Below are positions 18,852 through 27,133 of a DNA stretch of 64,000 nt, one piece after another. The notes under the pieces were generated by a model, which saw only the letters and a list, made by a program, of their open reading frames with translations, searched no databases and was not told the DNA's origin. The position numbers were made by a program, and so were the translations under genes. This stretch comes from Parabacteroides hominis (lineage in GTDB: Bacteria; Bacteroidota; Bacteroidia; Bacteroidales; Tannerellaceae), in assembly GCF_014287585.1 (NCBI RefSeq), contig NZ_JACOOJ010000002.1:124001-188000 (forward strand). The letters run 5' to 3'. The first letter of the stretch is position 1. Each line of letters opens with the position of its first letter.

Positions 18852-18931
18852 TAAAACTTTTCGGGCTTCACCAGTACATAAATCAAATACCCGAAGATAA
18901 CCAGGCAGAGTACAAACAGTGCTGCAAACAT
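18852..18931 (-). pseudogene. kdpF: kdpF, apparent single-base deletion
   Basis: KdpF is a single-helix peptide of about 26 aa that steadies the KdpFABC complex. From ATG 18931 the frame reads MFAALFVLCLV and then shifts into SSGI-stop. One frame over, the sequence continues IFGYLIYVLVKPEKF and stops at 18852, the typical C-terminus of Bacteroidota KdpF. One extra base near 18899 would restore an exact 26-residue KdpF, so the 80-nt span looks like a one-base deletion (or a sequencing error). A strong Shine-Dalgarno, AAGGAGGAAAGT, directly precedes the ATG, so the start is not in doubt. No slippery heptamer is visible that would suggest programmed frameshifting. Confidence 0.75.
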
Positions 18932-18945
18932 ACTTTCCTCCTTTT

Positions 18946-19047
18946 CTAAATCTTTTCGAACCAATCCACACATTTAAAGAAAAACCAGTAGCAGGCTCCG
19001 CCTACCACACACAAAAAGCCAAAAGACACAAATTCATTTTCCAACAT
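18946..19047 (-). CDS. Small membrane protein ORF, first in the kdp operon
   Basis: The 33-codon ORF runs from ATG 19047 to TAG 18946. It begins MLENEFVSFGFLCVVGG and has one hydrophobic segment (FGFLCVVGGACYWFFF) and an acidic/aromatic tail CVDWFEKI, like a single-pass membrane peptide. It begins about 40 nt after the predicted sigma-54 start site, and its stop is 14 nt from the kdpF ATG, immediately before the Shine-Dalgarno of kdpF, so it is well placed as the first cistron. I do not recognise the family. It could be a leader peptide, an extra Kdp subunit or chance; the length and position make chance less likely. Confidence 0.5.
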   Translation of the reverse strand: MLENEFVSFGFLCVVGGACYWFFFKCVDWFEKI

Positions 19048-19096
19048 CTTAAAATACTTTTAATGTTAATACTATTCATCGTTTTACCTTTCTATA

Positions 19097-19112
19097 TGCC
19101 AACGGCGTGCCA
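19097..19112 (-). promoter_or_regulatory. Sigma-54 promoter of the kdp operon
   Basis: On the minus strand the sequence is TGGCACG-CCGT-TGGCA. The GG at -24 and GC at -12 are present with the correct spacing, and the -24 box is a full consensus match; one T of TTGC is replaced by G. Transcription would start near 19086, about 40 nt before the first small ORF. The gene immediately upstream encodes a sigma-54 activator, which makes the assignment stronger. Confidence 0.75.
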
Positions 19113-19191
19113 AACGTGAAAGATTTTTCGTGAAGAAAAGAATATCAGCAAATTAAAGTTTGGTCATGGAGTTCGAAGCAGGTGGCGACCC

Positions 19192-19244
19192 TTCCATTTT
19201 GAAAAGGTTACCTTTCCAGAATGGAAAAGTTTACCATTTCGGTA
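19192..19244. promoter_or_regulatory. Three dyads, candidate activator-binding sites for the kdp promoter
   Basis: Three 13-bp elements of the form TWCC-N5-GRWA follow each other: TTCCATTTTGAAA (19192-19204), TTCCAGAATGGAA (19214-19226, a perfect dyad) and TACCATTTCGGTA (19232-19244, a perfect 4+5+4 dyad). Their centres are about 112, 134 and 152 bp upstream of the predicted sigma-54 start, the usual distance for NtrC-type enhancer sites. The region has no gene. Confidence 0.5.
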
Positions 19245-19438
19245 TCATCTGGAATAAAACTCTTCCATCTATTGAAGGGAACTTAATAGATAATAGATTT
19301 ATTGACGAAAAAGATTTTATAATTTATATGATATATCTGATTCTAAATTTCATATGAAAGTCAAAACACTTTGGCATCAGTTCCTTCATTCTACGAGAAC
19401 GGGATTGGAATACAATATACAGACAATGAGCTGAAACA

Positions 19439-20779
<1,341 letters not shown>

Positions 20780-20802
20780 CTTCCTATTCTATTCTGACGG
20801 GA

Positions 20803-20810
20803 CAAATATA
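20803..20810 (-). promoter_or_regulatory. -7 element for the NtrC-type regulator
   Basis: The minus strand reads TATATTTG, an exact TAnnTTTG match 24 nt before ATG 20779, in the 53-bp gap after the crp-type gene. This implies separate transcription from the regulator gene upstream. Confidence 0.55.
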
Positions 20811-20832
20811 GTATATTCTTCAGAGATACGCG

Positions 20833-21498
20833 TTATAACATGCAAGTCAATGCCTGTTTGTTCAGGATGTGGACTTTGTTACGGGAAATCTGGATAAATC
20901 CACTGTCGACAAGTTTGTTAATCTCTTTAGACAGGGCGGGCCGCGTCACACCGAAATATTCGGCGAGCTGCACTTGGTTGTGCTCCATTTCAACAATGTC
21001 CGAACCGGCTTTCAGATGGTCGAGCAGGTAATAGATATAACGGCTGCGGATGCCCCGGAACGAGAGGACGCGGAGGCGGGTCATCGTACAACGGTTGCAA
21101 CTGGTGCTGACGCAGAGGAAATTGTGCAGCAGTTGAGGCATACTGTGCATCAAAGAGAAGAAATCGGTTTTGGCTACACGCACGAGAGTTACCTCTTCTT
21201 CGACAGTAAAGGTGGCGGGAAACTGGTTCTTTTCAGCGAAAATATGCGGAGTGGCAAAGGTGCGCGGGGCCTGAATGACCTCCACGCGGACCACATTGCC
21301 GGATACGTCGGTCACATCTACATTCAACTTTCCTTTCAAAAGAATGTGCAAGGCATTGCAAGAGGTTCCTTGCCGGATGATGGTTTCCCCCTTCGGATAA
21401 CGATCTACCGTATATTCTATCTTGTCGAGCAATTCTTCTTGCATCTTCAAGGTAAAGTTACGGAAAAGCGGAATTTTAAATATGTCGCGAATATCCAT
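20833..21498 (-). CDS. Crp/Fnr-family transcriptional regulator, nrf-linked
   Basis: The 221-aa protein has a cyclic-nucleotide-binding-like beta-roll (about residues 20-120: YPKGETIIRQGTSCNALHILLKGKLNVDV) and a C-terminal winged helix (about 150-215: MEHNQVQLAEYFGVTRPALSKEINKLVDSG). I start it at 21498 (MDIRDIFKIPLF) because this gives the standard family length and the longer frame overlaps the previous gene and promoter. Cysteines near 144-149 (CVSTSCNRC) lie between the domains; whether they bind an Fe-S cluster or haem is unknown. Position at the end of the nrf gene block makes it a candidate regulator of nitrite reduction, comparable to HcpR/NrfR-type proteins. A likely target is the 18-bp palindrome before nrfH. 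Confidence 0.85.
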   Translation of the reverse strand: MDIRDIFKIPLFRNFTLKMQEELLDKIEYTVDRYPKGETIIRQGTSCNALHILLKGKLNVDVTDVSGNVVRVEVIQAPRTFATPHIFAEKNQFPATFTVEEEVTLVRVAKTDFFSLMHSMPQLLHNFLCVSTSCNRCTMTRLRVLSFRGIRSRYIYYLLDHLKAGSDIVEMEHNQVQLAEYFGVTRPALSKEINKLVDSGFIQISRNKVHILNKQALTCML

Positions 21499-21505
21499 AT
21501 ATTTT

Positions 21506-21565
21506 TTGTTTAGTGCCAGACCAGTTCTTATTTGACAAAGATAGGACTTTTCCGGCACTAAACAA
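21506..21565. promoter_or_regulatory. Inverted 12-bp repeats around the crp-type gene promoter
   Basis: Perfect 12-bp arms TTGTTTAGTGCC (21506-21517) and GGCACTAAACAA (21554-21565) flank a minus-strand promoter: -33 TTG at 21563-21565, a 19-bp spacer, and -7 TATCTTTG at 21536-21543. One arm covers -33 and the other lies about 12-24 nt into the transcript. This suggests a two-site operator, possibly autoregulatory. Confidence 0.6.
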
Positions 21566-21566
21566 C

Positions 21567-22877
21567 TCACCATTTCGTCATAAATACGCGCGGATTGATG
21601 TTTAACGACAACCATCCCCAATCCTGCCAACTCGACTTGCTGCCGCCTTTTACGACTTCCATCGTTTCTCCGGCAAGCATCGTCGAGTAGCCGGCAGAAA
21701 GTTTCACATCCTTCATAATCTCCCAATCCACCTGGAAATCGAGTTCGGATCCCAGACCACGGCTTGCCTCTTCACCGGGACGTACTTCGATATCGCTCGT
21801 GATAGAAAAGTAGTGGTAGGCGAGCGAGAGGTTTACTTTCTTCGATGGTTTGTAGGCGATGGAAAGTTGATTGTCCCACAAGCCGGGGTTCATGTTCTTA
21901 CCTATGAATTTGGAGGCATAGAAATAGTCCATTGCGCCATAGAACTTATGGTGCGTACCGTACAGAGGGTCGAAGGCCTTGTAGGTCCCTTCGGAATTGT
22001 CGCCATCCCCGCTCAAGTAATCGCTACCGATACCGATCTTCCATTTCGGATCGATCTGGCAGGCGGCATTGACAGCCCACATGAAGGCTGAAACGTCGCG
22101 GTTTGTGACAGTCTTACCGAACTGATAGTAGAAGGTTCCTCCAAAGGTCCAGTTGCCCGGCAGGTAATAGAGGTTCGTTCCGAGCGTCTGCATATACTTC
22201 GTATCGGCCTTTTTCTCTTCGGGGTTTTCCGGTTCGATGCCTAAGTTCATAAAGAGGAAAGAGGCACGGAAATCCTGGCTGAACTTATGTTGATACCAGA
22301 GGGTTTGCATCGTCTTGTAGGGTTGCCCGCCGGGAGCGTAGTAGGTTCCGCCGATCGTCTTCTCGTCGTTCTGGTTGAAGGAAAGGATGAGGTGGAGCTG
22401 GTTGCCGGCGTCCTGATAGCCCAGTTTGAGAGCATCATGGTAGCGTCCGGCTACGTTCCAGTCGAGCCCGCCGAGGATGCGTTCGTCGTCGTAGATCAAA
22501 GACTGGCGACCGAGCTTGGCAAACAGGCCGTGGCCGAAATCCAACTGTGCCCAGGCTTCGTTGAGGATGAAGCGGCCGTTCTTGTCGATCTGCGGGTCTT
22601 GCCCCCATACGCCGACGTGCTGGGCAGAGAGTCCGACGGAGAGGTTGTCACGTTCGTAGTTCATCGTGAGGCGTGCGCGGTTGTTGATAAAGCCTGTCGC
22701 CTCTTCTCCTTTATACCGGGGAAAGAGGACGCCGTTGCGATACTCGGCCCGTGGACGTATCTGGATATTCATGGAGAAGGTGTTCTCCTTAGCATCGTTT
22801 TTTTCTGTTTCTTCGGCACGAATCTGGCCGGCGCTCCAAAGGACAAGCCCGGAAAGTATGCAAACAAGTTTCTTCAT
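21567..22877 (-). CDS. Alginate-export-type outer-membrane porin of the nrf cluster
   Basis: The 436-aa protein has a signal peptide (CILSGLVLWSAGQIRAEE) and a long beta-barrel sequence with aromatic-girdled strands. Markers are IQIRPRAEYRNGVLF, RARLTMNYERDNLSVGLSAQHVGVWG, FAKLGRQSLIYDDERILGGLDWNVAGR and the C-terminal NINPRVFMTKW. This is the alginate_exp (PF13372) barrel family. The gene follows ccsA after 23 nt on the same strand and probably belongs to the nrf transcript, so a role in passing nitrite or another small anion across the outer membrane is plausible but unproven. No residues that fix the substrate are recognisable. Confidence 0.8.
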   Translation of the reverse strand: MKKLVCILSGLVLWSAGQIRAEETEKNDAKENTFSMNIQIRPRAEYRNGVLFPRYKGEEATGFINNRARLTMNYERDNLSVGLSAQHVGVWGQDPQIDKNGRFILNEAWAQLDFGHGLFAKLGRQSLIYDDERILGGLDWNVAGRYHDALKLGYQDAGNQLHLILSFNQNDEKTIGGTYYAPGGQPYKTMQTLWYQHKFSQDFRASFLFMNLGIEPENPEEKKADTKYMQTLGTNLYYLPGNWTFGGTFYYQFGKTVTNRDVSAFMWAVNAACQIDPKWKIGIGSDYLSGDGDNSEGTYKAFDPLYGTHHKFYGAMDYFYASKFIGKNMNPGLWDNQLSIAYKPSKKVNLSLAYHYFSITSDIEVRPGEEASRGLGSELDFQVDWEIMKDVKLSAGYSTMLAGETMEVVKGGSKSSWQDWGWLSLNINPRVFMTKW

Positions 22878-22900
22878 ACGATTTATTTTTAAGTGAATGA

Positions 22901-23695
22901 CTATTCCATATTATAAGTATGTACGCTTTTTCCTTGCGCGGACGGCAGGTAGTTCACCCCGAACCAGCAAACCTGGAGGAGGATGAAAGAGAGGAGCAGC
23001 AATCCGAGTGCAGCCTTATGGCGTGCCTGCCGGTTGAGCCTGAAGTGGATATACAGGAGGTTTCCCATCCAGGTAGCGGCAGCCCAGGTTTCTTTCGGGT
23101 CCCAACTCCAATAGTGCCCCCAGGCTTCCTTCGCCCAGATAGCCCCGAACAGCATGCCGATGGTCAGGAAAGCAGTTCCGACATAGATCAGATTGTCACA
23201 GAGATCCATCTTGTCGTTGTCTATCGCCTCGCCTTTCCGCCGGAAGAGCAGGTAGAGTGCGAAGATGGCGGCAGCTCCCAACACGGCATAGGCGAACATA
23301 TAGACGATGACGTGCGGGGCAAACCAGGGACTTTGTAGGGCAGGCATCAGCGTCTTGTTGTGTATTTCCGGTTTCAGGAGATTAATACAGATAAACACGC
23401 CGGCAAGCAGTGTACTGAACGAAAGTATCCATTTGTACCGCCAGCGGACATAGGTGATCAATCCGGCTACCGGAAGGAAGAAGGAGTACCAGAGGCGCGT
23501 CTCCCCCATCGTGCGGAGGGGCGGGCGTTCCAGCGATATCCACATCCCGGCGATAAAGGCGAAAAAGACGACTAACCCCAACAGGTTGAAGGTTACGGCG
23601 CGTCCGAAACCTTCCGGGCGATAGGCCATCCAAGCGCTCACTCCCCAACAGAGCAGGGCGGGAAGGGCAAAACAGATAAAATGACTCCAATCCAT
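22901..23695 (-). CDS. ccsA: Cytochrome c biogenesis protein CcsA (system II)
   Basis: The 264-aa polytopic membrane protein carries the haem-handling WWD motif WGHYWSWDPKETWAAATW (about residues 205-222) and conserved histidines such as in APHVIVYMFAYA. It brings haem to apocytochromes outside the membrane and joins it to CXXCH, together with the Ccs1/ResB-like partner encoded just upstream. Start 23695 (MDWSHFICF) is one base after the partner's stop, so translation is probably coupled. A longer frame from 23722 overlaps that gene. It lies in the nrf operon and presumably matures NrfA and NrfH. Confidence 0.92.
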   Translation of the reverse strand: MDWSHFICFALPALLCWGVSAWMAYRPEGFGRAVTFNLLGLVVFFAFIAGMWISLERPPLRTMGETRLWYSFFLPVAGLITYVRWRYKWILSFSTLLAGVFICINLLKPEIHNKTLMPALQSPWFAPHVIVYMFAYAVLGAAAIFALYLLFRRKGEAIDNDKMDLCDNLIYVGTAFLTIGMLFGAIWAKEAWGHYWSWDPKETWAAATWMGNLLYIHFRLNRQARHKAALGLLLLSFILLQVCWFGVNYLPSAQGKSVHTYNME

Positions 23696-23696
23696 A

Positions 23697-24935
23697 TCAA
23701 TTCTCCTTTTTCTTCGGTGCAAAAATAAACAGGCAGACAGCCCCGGACAGCATCATGCAGATTCCGGCATAGACAACCGGCAGCCAAGGATCGCGCACCA
23801 GTTCGAAGATGCTGGTTTCACTCCATTTGCCCATTGTCTCGTCGTAACTGAGCTGGTAAATCTTCCACCCGGCGACAGAGAAGGGCTTGTTCACTTCGAT
23901 CAGAGCCTCTTTCTTTTGTTTGTCTTTTGTATAGACAGTCACGTCGGAGGCGAAGCGTCTCGGCTCACGTTCGGGCATGACAAGTATTTCCGAGTCGCTC
24001 AAAGGGAGGGTGACGTAGGGGAACATGTAGTTGCCGGAGCTTACCCAGCCTTCGCGGCGGCTTCCGTCTTTCCGGTTCAGCGCTTTCACATACAGGGCGG
24101 AGGTCGCGCCTTCGGACTGGAAGCCTACGAAATTCACCGTGTCCTTGTCCGCTACACAGGCGGCCATCGGGAGGTAGTCAGTGACTTCGACCGTCCAATC
24201 CAACAACGAGCCGGAAAGGGGCGATTCTTCTACCAGGAGGTTGACAGGCTGCCCTTCGGGCTGTGCTTTGCCGGTAGTGTTGTCTATGATCATCAGTTTG
24301 GGCGGGTATTCGTCGATCGTGAAGTTCTTCAGTTCGATGGCAAGCGAAAGTTCGGTCATGCCGCCGGTTTCGTCCGTCGCACGCCATTCGGCCGCTCCTT
24401 CGGAGACGGGCATACGGAGACGCTGCAGGTCGCCGTTACCTAAAATGGCTGCCCAGAGCGTAATGAACAGCCCAGCGTGGTTGAGGACGAACGGGATGTC
24501 TTTCCACCGGAAGCGGGCGAGCTTGCGGAGCGTCACCTGGCCCAGAACCGTCAGCACATAAAGGAAAAGCAACACGAAAGGCCACGAGGTGGTCATCCTG
24601 TTGAACCCCAGACGGGCGATCAGCCCGCCGGCTGGATGTTCTGTCGGGGCCACTTGCGGAGTGAGCCCCATCAGAACGACTAACACCAACCAAATACACA
24701 ATGACGTTATGCTTGCTTCCAAGCCGGCAAACCAGCGCAAGGCTGCACTCCGCCGGCTCAGAAGATGTAAGAGCAGGAGCAGGACGAGATAGGCTCCGCC
24801 GAACAACAAATTGACCGGATACCAGAAAAAGGCGGCATCCACGTTGCCGGTAGCGAGTTGGAGAATAAGGCCGGTTACCAATAGACCGGCTCCTATCGCC
24901 CAACCTTCTGCATATCTCCAGGGCTTATTCCACAT
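23697..24935 (-). CDS. Cytochrome c biogenesis protein ResB/Ccs1-like (system II)
   Basis: The 412-aa protein has an N-terminal block of membrane helices (about residues 10-190, with RKLARFRWKDIPFVLNHAGLFITLW). A large periplasmic domain (about 205-375, including WKIYQLSYDETMGKWSETS) and a final helix (about 383-405) follow. This is the ResB/Ccs1 layout, although with more N-terminal helices than the Bacillus protein. It is the partner of CcsA in system II cytochrome c assembly. It starts one base after nrfA ends and ends at the start of ccsA, a compact gene order that ties the assembly machine to the nitrite reductase. Confidence 0.88.
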   Translation of the reverse strand: MWNKPWRYAEGWAIGAGLLVTGLILQLATGNVDAAFFWYPVNLLFGGAYLVLLLLLHLLSRRSAALRWFAGLEASITSLCIWLVLVVLMGLTPQVAPTEHPAGGLIARLGFNRMTTSWPFVLLFLYVLTVLGQVTLRKLARFRWKDIPFVLNHAGLFITLWAAILGNGDLQRLRMPVSEGAAEWRATDETGGMTELSLAIELKNFTIDEYPPKLMIIDNTTGKAQPEGQPVNLLVEESPLSGSLLDWTVEVTDYLPMAACVADKDTVNFVGFQSEGATSALYVKALNRKDGSRREGWVSSGNYMFPYVTLPLSDSEILVMPEREPRRFASDVTVYTKDKQKKEALIEVNKPFSVAGWKIYQLSYDETMGKWSETSIFELVRDPWLPVVYAGICMMLSGAVCLFIFAPKKKEN

Positions 24936-24936
24936 A

Positions 24937-26424
24937 TCAACTGTTTTTTGCCAGACGGTTGTTAGCCTTGGCTTCTTCGAGCCACTTCGGAACGACTGTG
25001 TTCAGGAATTTTTCTTTCTGGGCACGCTCGGCCGGGATATCGAGACCGATGTATTTCTGCGCCTTGTCTTTCGTACTGATATCGGGCATCGGAACGTCGT
25101 CTGTATAACCTAACTTAGCCAATACTTTGGAGATAGCCAGACGGGCCTGCAAAGCTCTGTCGGTTCCGTTGCCCAGGATACGTTGGATTTCCTGCGGGGC
25201 ATGGAAAGCACCTCCGTGAGAAGCTACGCCGAAGTCCCAACGCCACTGTGCCTGGCGGATCAGTTGCAGGACAGGAGCCATTTGTTCTTCGGTCGCTCCC
25301 TTATCCCAGGCAAACTTGGCTTCGATATGAGCCTTTGCCAATTCTGTCTCCAAGCGGTCGCGCATTTCGCGGGCCTTGTTCTGACGTTCGTAGACATTGT
25401 TACGGAGGGTTTCTTCGCTTTCGCGGTGGCATACTTGGCAAGTACGGTCTATCATGGCGAGCGGGCTCATGATGTGGTGATCGCTATACTTCACGCCGCC
25501 TTCACTCTTGTAAGGCATGTGGCAATCGGCACACGATACTCCGCGCTGGGCATGGATTCCCATCATGGAAATCTCATAGTCGGGATGCTGGGCTTTCAGG
25601 ATCGGGGTACGACTGAGTTTATTTTTATAGTCGAAAAAGCCTGCCTCGTCGTAGTAGGCTTCCATGTCTTCCACCGTGAAACCTTTATCCCAGGGGAAAG
25701 TCAGGTATTTGCCGTCTCCTTTGAAGTAGTATTCCACATGGCACTGTGCGCAAACCAACGAACGCATTTCCTGCGGCGTAGCTTTCGTAATGTCCTTGCC
25801 CTGACGTTGGAAAGCTTCGATCAGGGCGGGACGGCTGATACGGAGGTTCATGTTCACCGGCTCGTGGCAGTCGGCACAGCCGATCGGGTTCACGATCTCT
25901 TTACCCATTGCCGACCATTTGCTTTTATAGAAGTTTTCAGCGCCGATACTCTGCATCATACGGGGCACATCAGGGCTTTTACAAGTCCAGCAGGTTGCCG
26001 GCTGCGGGCCTCCGTCCTCTTCCGTCATAGGAGAACCTACGCGGAGGGTATGGCGCATATCCTCGATTGCGTGCATGTGCCCGCGGGGAGTCGAATAGTC
26101 TTTGGAGAAAGCGTAGCCGGCCCAGAGGATAACCATATCGGGACGTTGTTCCAGCACATCCACGGCCTGGCTCCCGTTGTAGAGGCTTTCGAAACTGGTG
26201 TCTGCCGTCTCCGTCCAGGTCTGATACTCACGCGGATAGTTTGGTTCGAACATCTCATTCCTTCCTTCAACGTCTTTTATCTCCGTCTTCTTGTTGTTTA
26301 AGACACTGGCTATCTCCACCCGCCTTTCCGTAACAGAGGAGGCCAGCATGCCTAATACAAAAACGACCGCCATCGTTCCGATGAACAACAGCCAGCCTTG
26401 CCATGATTTTAATCTCTTTTCCAT
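24937..26424 (-). CDS. nrfA: Cytochrome c552 nitrite reductase, catalytic subunit
   Basis: The 495-aa pentahaem nitrite reductase converts nitrite to ammonium with six electrons in the periplasm. An N-terminal signal/anchor (LLFIGTMAVVFVLGML) is followed by the diagnostic catalytic haem motif CWTCK (in PATCWTCKSPDVPRM). Four CXXCH motifs follow: CADCHEPVN, CAQCHVEYYF, CADCHMPYKSEGGVKYSDHH and CQVCHRE. The distal-pocket residues QCHVEYYF and HAQRGVSCADCHMPY are in place. Length is typical. It lies 24 nt after nrfH, its quinol-oxidising partner, and heads a block of haem-maturation genes. Confidence 0.97.
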   Translation of the reverse strand: MEKRLKSWQGWLLFIGTMAVVFVLGMLASSVTERRVEIASVLNNKKTEIKDVEGRNEMFEPNYPREYQTWTETADTSFESLYNGSQAVDVLEQRPDMVILWAGYAFSKDYSTPRGHMHAIEDMRHTLRVGSPMTEEDGGPQPATCWTCKSPDVPRMMQSIGAENFYKSKWSAMGKEIVNPIGCADCHEPVNMNLRISRPALIEAFQRQGKDITKATPQEMRSLVCAQCHVEYYFKGDGKYLTFPWDKGFTVEDMEAYYDEAGFFDYKNKLSRTPILKAQHPDYEISMMGIHAQRGVSCADCHMPYKSEGGVKYSDHHIMSPLAMIDRTCQVCHRESEETLRNNVYERQNKAREMRDRLETELAKAHIEAKFAWDKGATEEQMAPVLQLIRQAQWRWDFGVASHGGAFHAPQEIQRILGNGTDRALQARLAISKVLAKLGYTDDVPMPDISTKDKAQKYIGLDIPAERAQKEKFLNTVVPKWLEEAKANNRLAKNS

Positions 26425-26448
26425 ATTTGTTGCATTTTAATTTATCGG

Positions 26449-27039
26449 TTATTCTGTAAGCATATCTTTCAACCATTGCGGTGTGTTTGTCTTCGGATAG
26501 GGTACGAGGGCGTTAGGCGTTGACGACAGACTGTTCGTGCCCCCATGAGGCACGTCGCGATGGCAATCCCAGCAGGCTTTCCCCTCACCGGCAAGCGCCA
26601 TCTCATGATCGATCCGGCCCGTCGTAACGAACTCGGTGTTCAGTTGCGTATGACAACGGATGCAGTTGTCCATGATGACCTCGGCGCTGCCGTTAAGCGC
26701 CTGGATGACTTGCGGCTCCCCGCGCATCGTAAATACAGCAGCATGACGCAGGCCGTCCATGCCTTTGAATAGCCATTTTTTGGCAAAGTTCTGGTGTGGT
26801 ACGTGGCAATCGTTGCAGGTGGCGTTACGACTGTGCGAACTGTGGTTCCAGGTAGCATAGTAAGGACCCATGATGTGGCAATTCACACATCCCGACGGAT
26901 CATCCGACAGGTAGCTCCAAGCCCTGGATGCAAAGACAGTATAGGCTCCGAGACCACACACGACTCCCGCTGCCACGACAGCAAACAATTTCACCCGCCG
27001 CGTCGGAAGCACTGTGTTTATTATTTCTCTTATATTCAT
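26449..27039 (-). CDS. nrfH: Tetrahaem cytochrome c quinol dehydrogenase NrfH
   Basis: The 196-aa NapC/NirT-family membrane-anchored cytochrome has an N-terminal helix (VKLFAVVAAGVVCGLGAYTVF). Four CXXCH haem sites follow: CVNCHIMG, CNDCHVPH, CIRCHTQL and CWDCHRDVPHGG. It oxidises menaquinol and passes electrons to NrfA. It is the first gene of the cluster; a perfect 18-bp palindrome lies 58 bp upstream of its ATG, where a Crp/Fnr-type activator would sit. Length is within the usual range, slightly long at the C-terminus. Confidence 0.96.
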   Translation of the reverse strand: MNIREIINTVLPTRRVKLFAVVAAGVVCGLGAYTVFASRAWSYLSDDPSGCVNCHIMGPYYATWNHSSHSRNATCNDCHVPHQNFAKKWLFKGMDGLRHAAVFTMRGEPQVIQALNGSAEVIMDNCIRCHTQLNTEFVTTGRIDHEMALAGEGKACWDCHRDVPHGGTNSLSSTPNALVPYPKTNTPQWLKDMLTE

Positions 27040-27068
27040 ACAGCCTTAATTATAGTTTAATTATTTGC

Positions 27069-27076
27069 AAATATCC
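27069..27076 (-). promoter_or_regulatory. Possible -7 element of the nrf operon
   Basis: The minus strand reads GATATTTG, one mismatch from TAnnTTTG, 30 nt before the nrfH ATG. Its position puts the 18-bp palindrome near -41. No good -33 element is present, as expected for an activator-dependent promoter. Confidence 0.4.
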
Positions 27077-27096
27077 TAAACCTGCAACAAGTAATA

Positions 27097-27114
27097 TGTA
27101 ATATATATTACATT
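27097..27114. promoter_or_regulatory. Perfect 18-bp palindrome, candidate Crp/Fnr-type site
   Basis: ATGTAATATATATTACAT reads the same on both strands. The form TGTAA-N6-TTACA suits a Crp/Fnr-family dimer, and such a regulator is encoded at the far end of this gene block. It lies 58 bp before the nrfH ATG on one side and 20 bp before the OmpA-like ATG on the other, so it might also block the divergent gene. Confidence 0.7.
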
Positions 27115-27133
27115 CGCTAAAAATATTCATCAG

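Noticed and set aside
18852..18931. Programmed -1 frameshift in kdpF
   Set aside because: Re-reading one base at GTA would give the full peptide, but there is no slippery heptamer or following hairpin, so deletion or sequence error is simpler.
19160..19357. 65-codon plus-strand ORF between the activator gene and kdp
   Set aside because: It covers the candidate enhancer dyads, has no ribosome-binding site or recognisable features, and reads like chance.
21506..21565. Invertible (phase-variable) promoter before the crp-type gene
   Set aside because: The arms are only 36 bp apart and one arm holds the -33 element, so inversion would leave it unchanged; no invertase is adjacent.
21499..21726. 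Upstream extension of the Crp-type gene to 297 aa
   Set aside because: The extra 76 residues overlap the porin gene and the promoter, and the family length is about 220.
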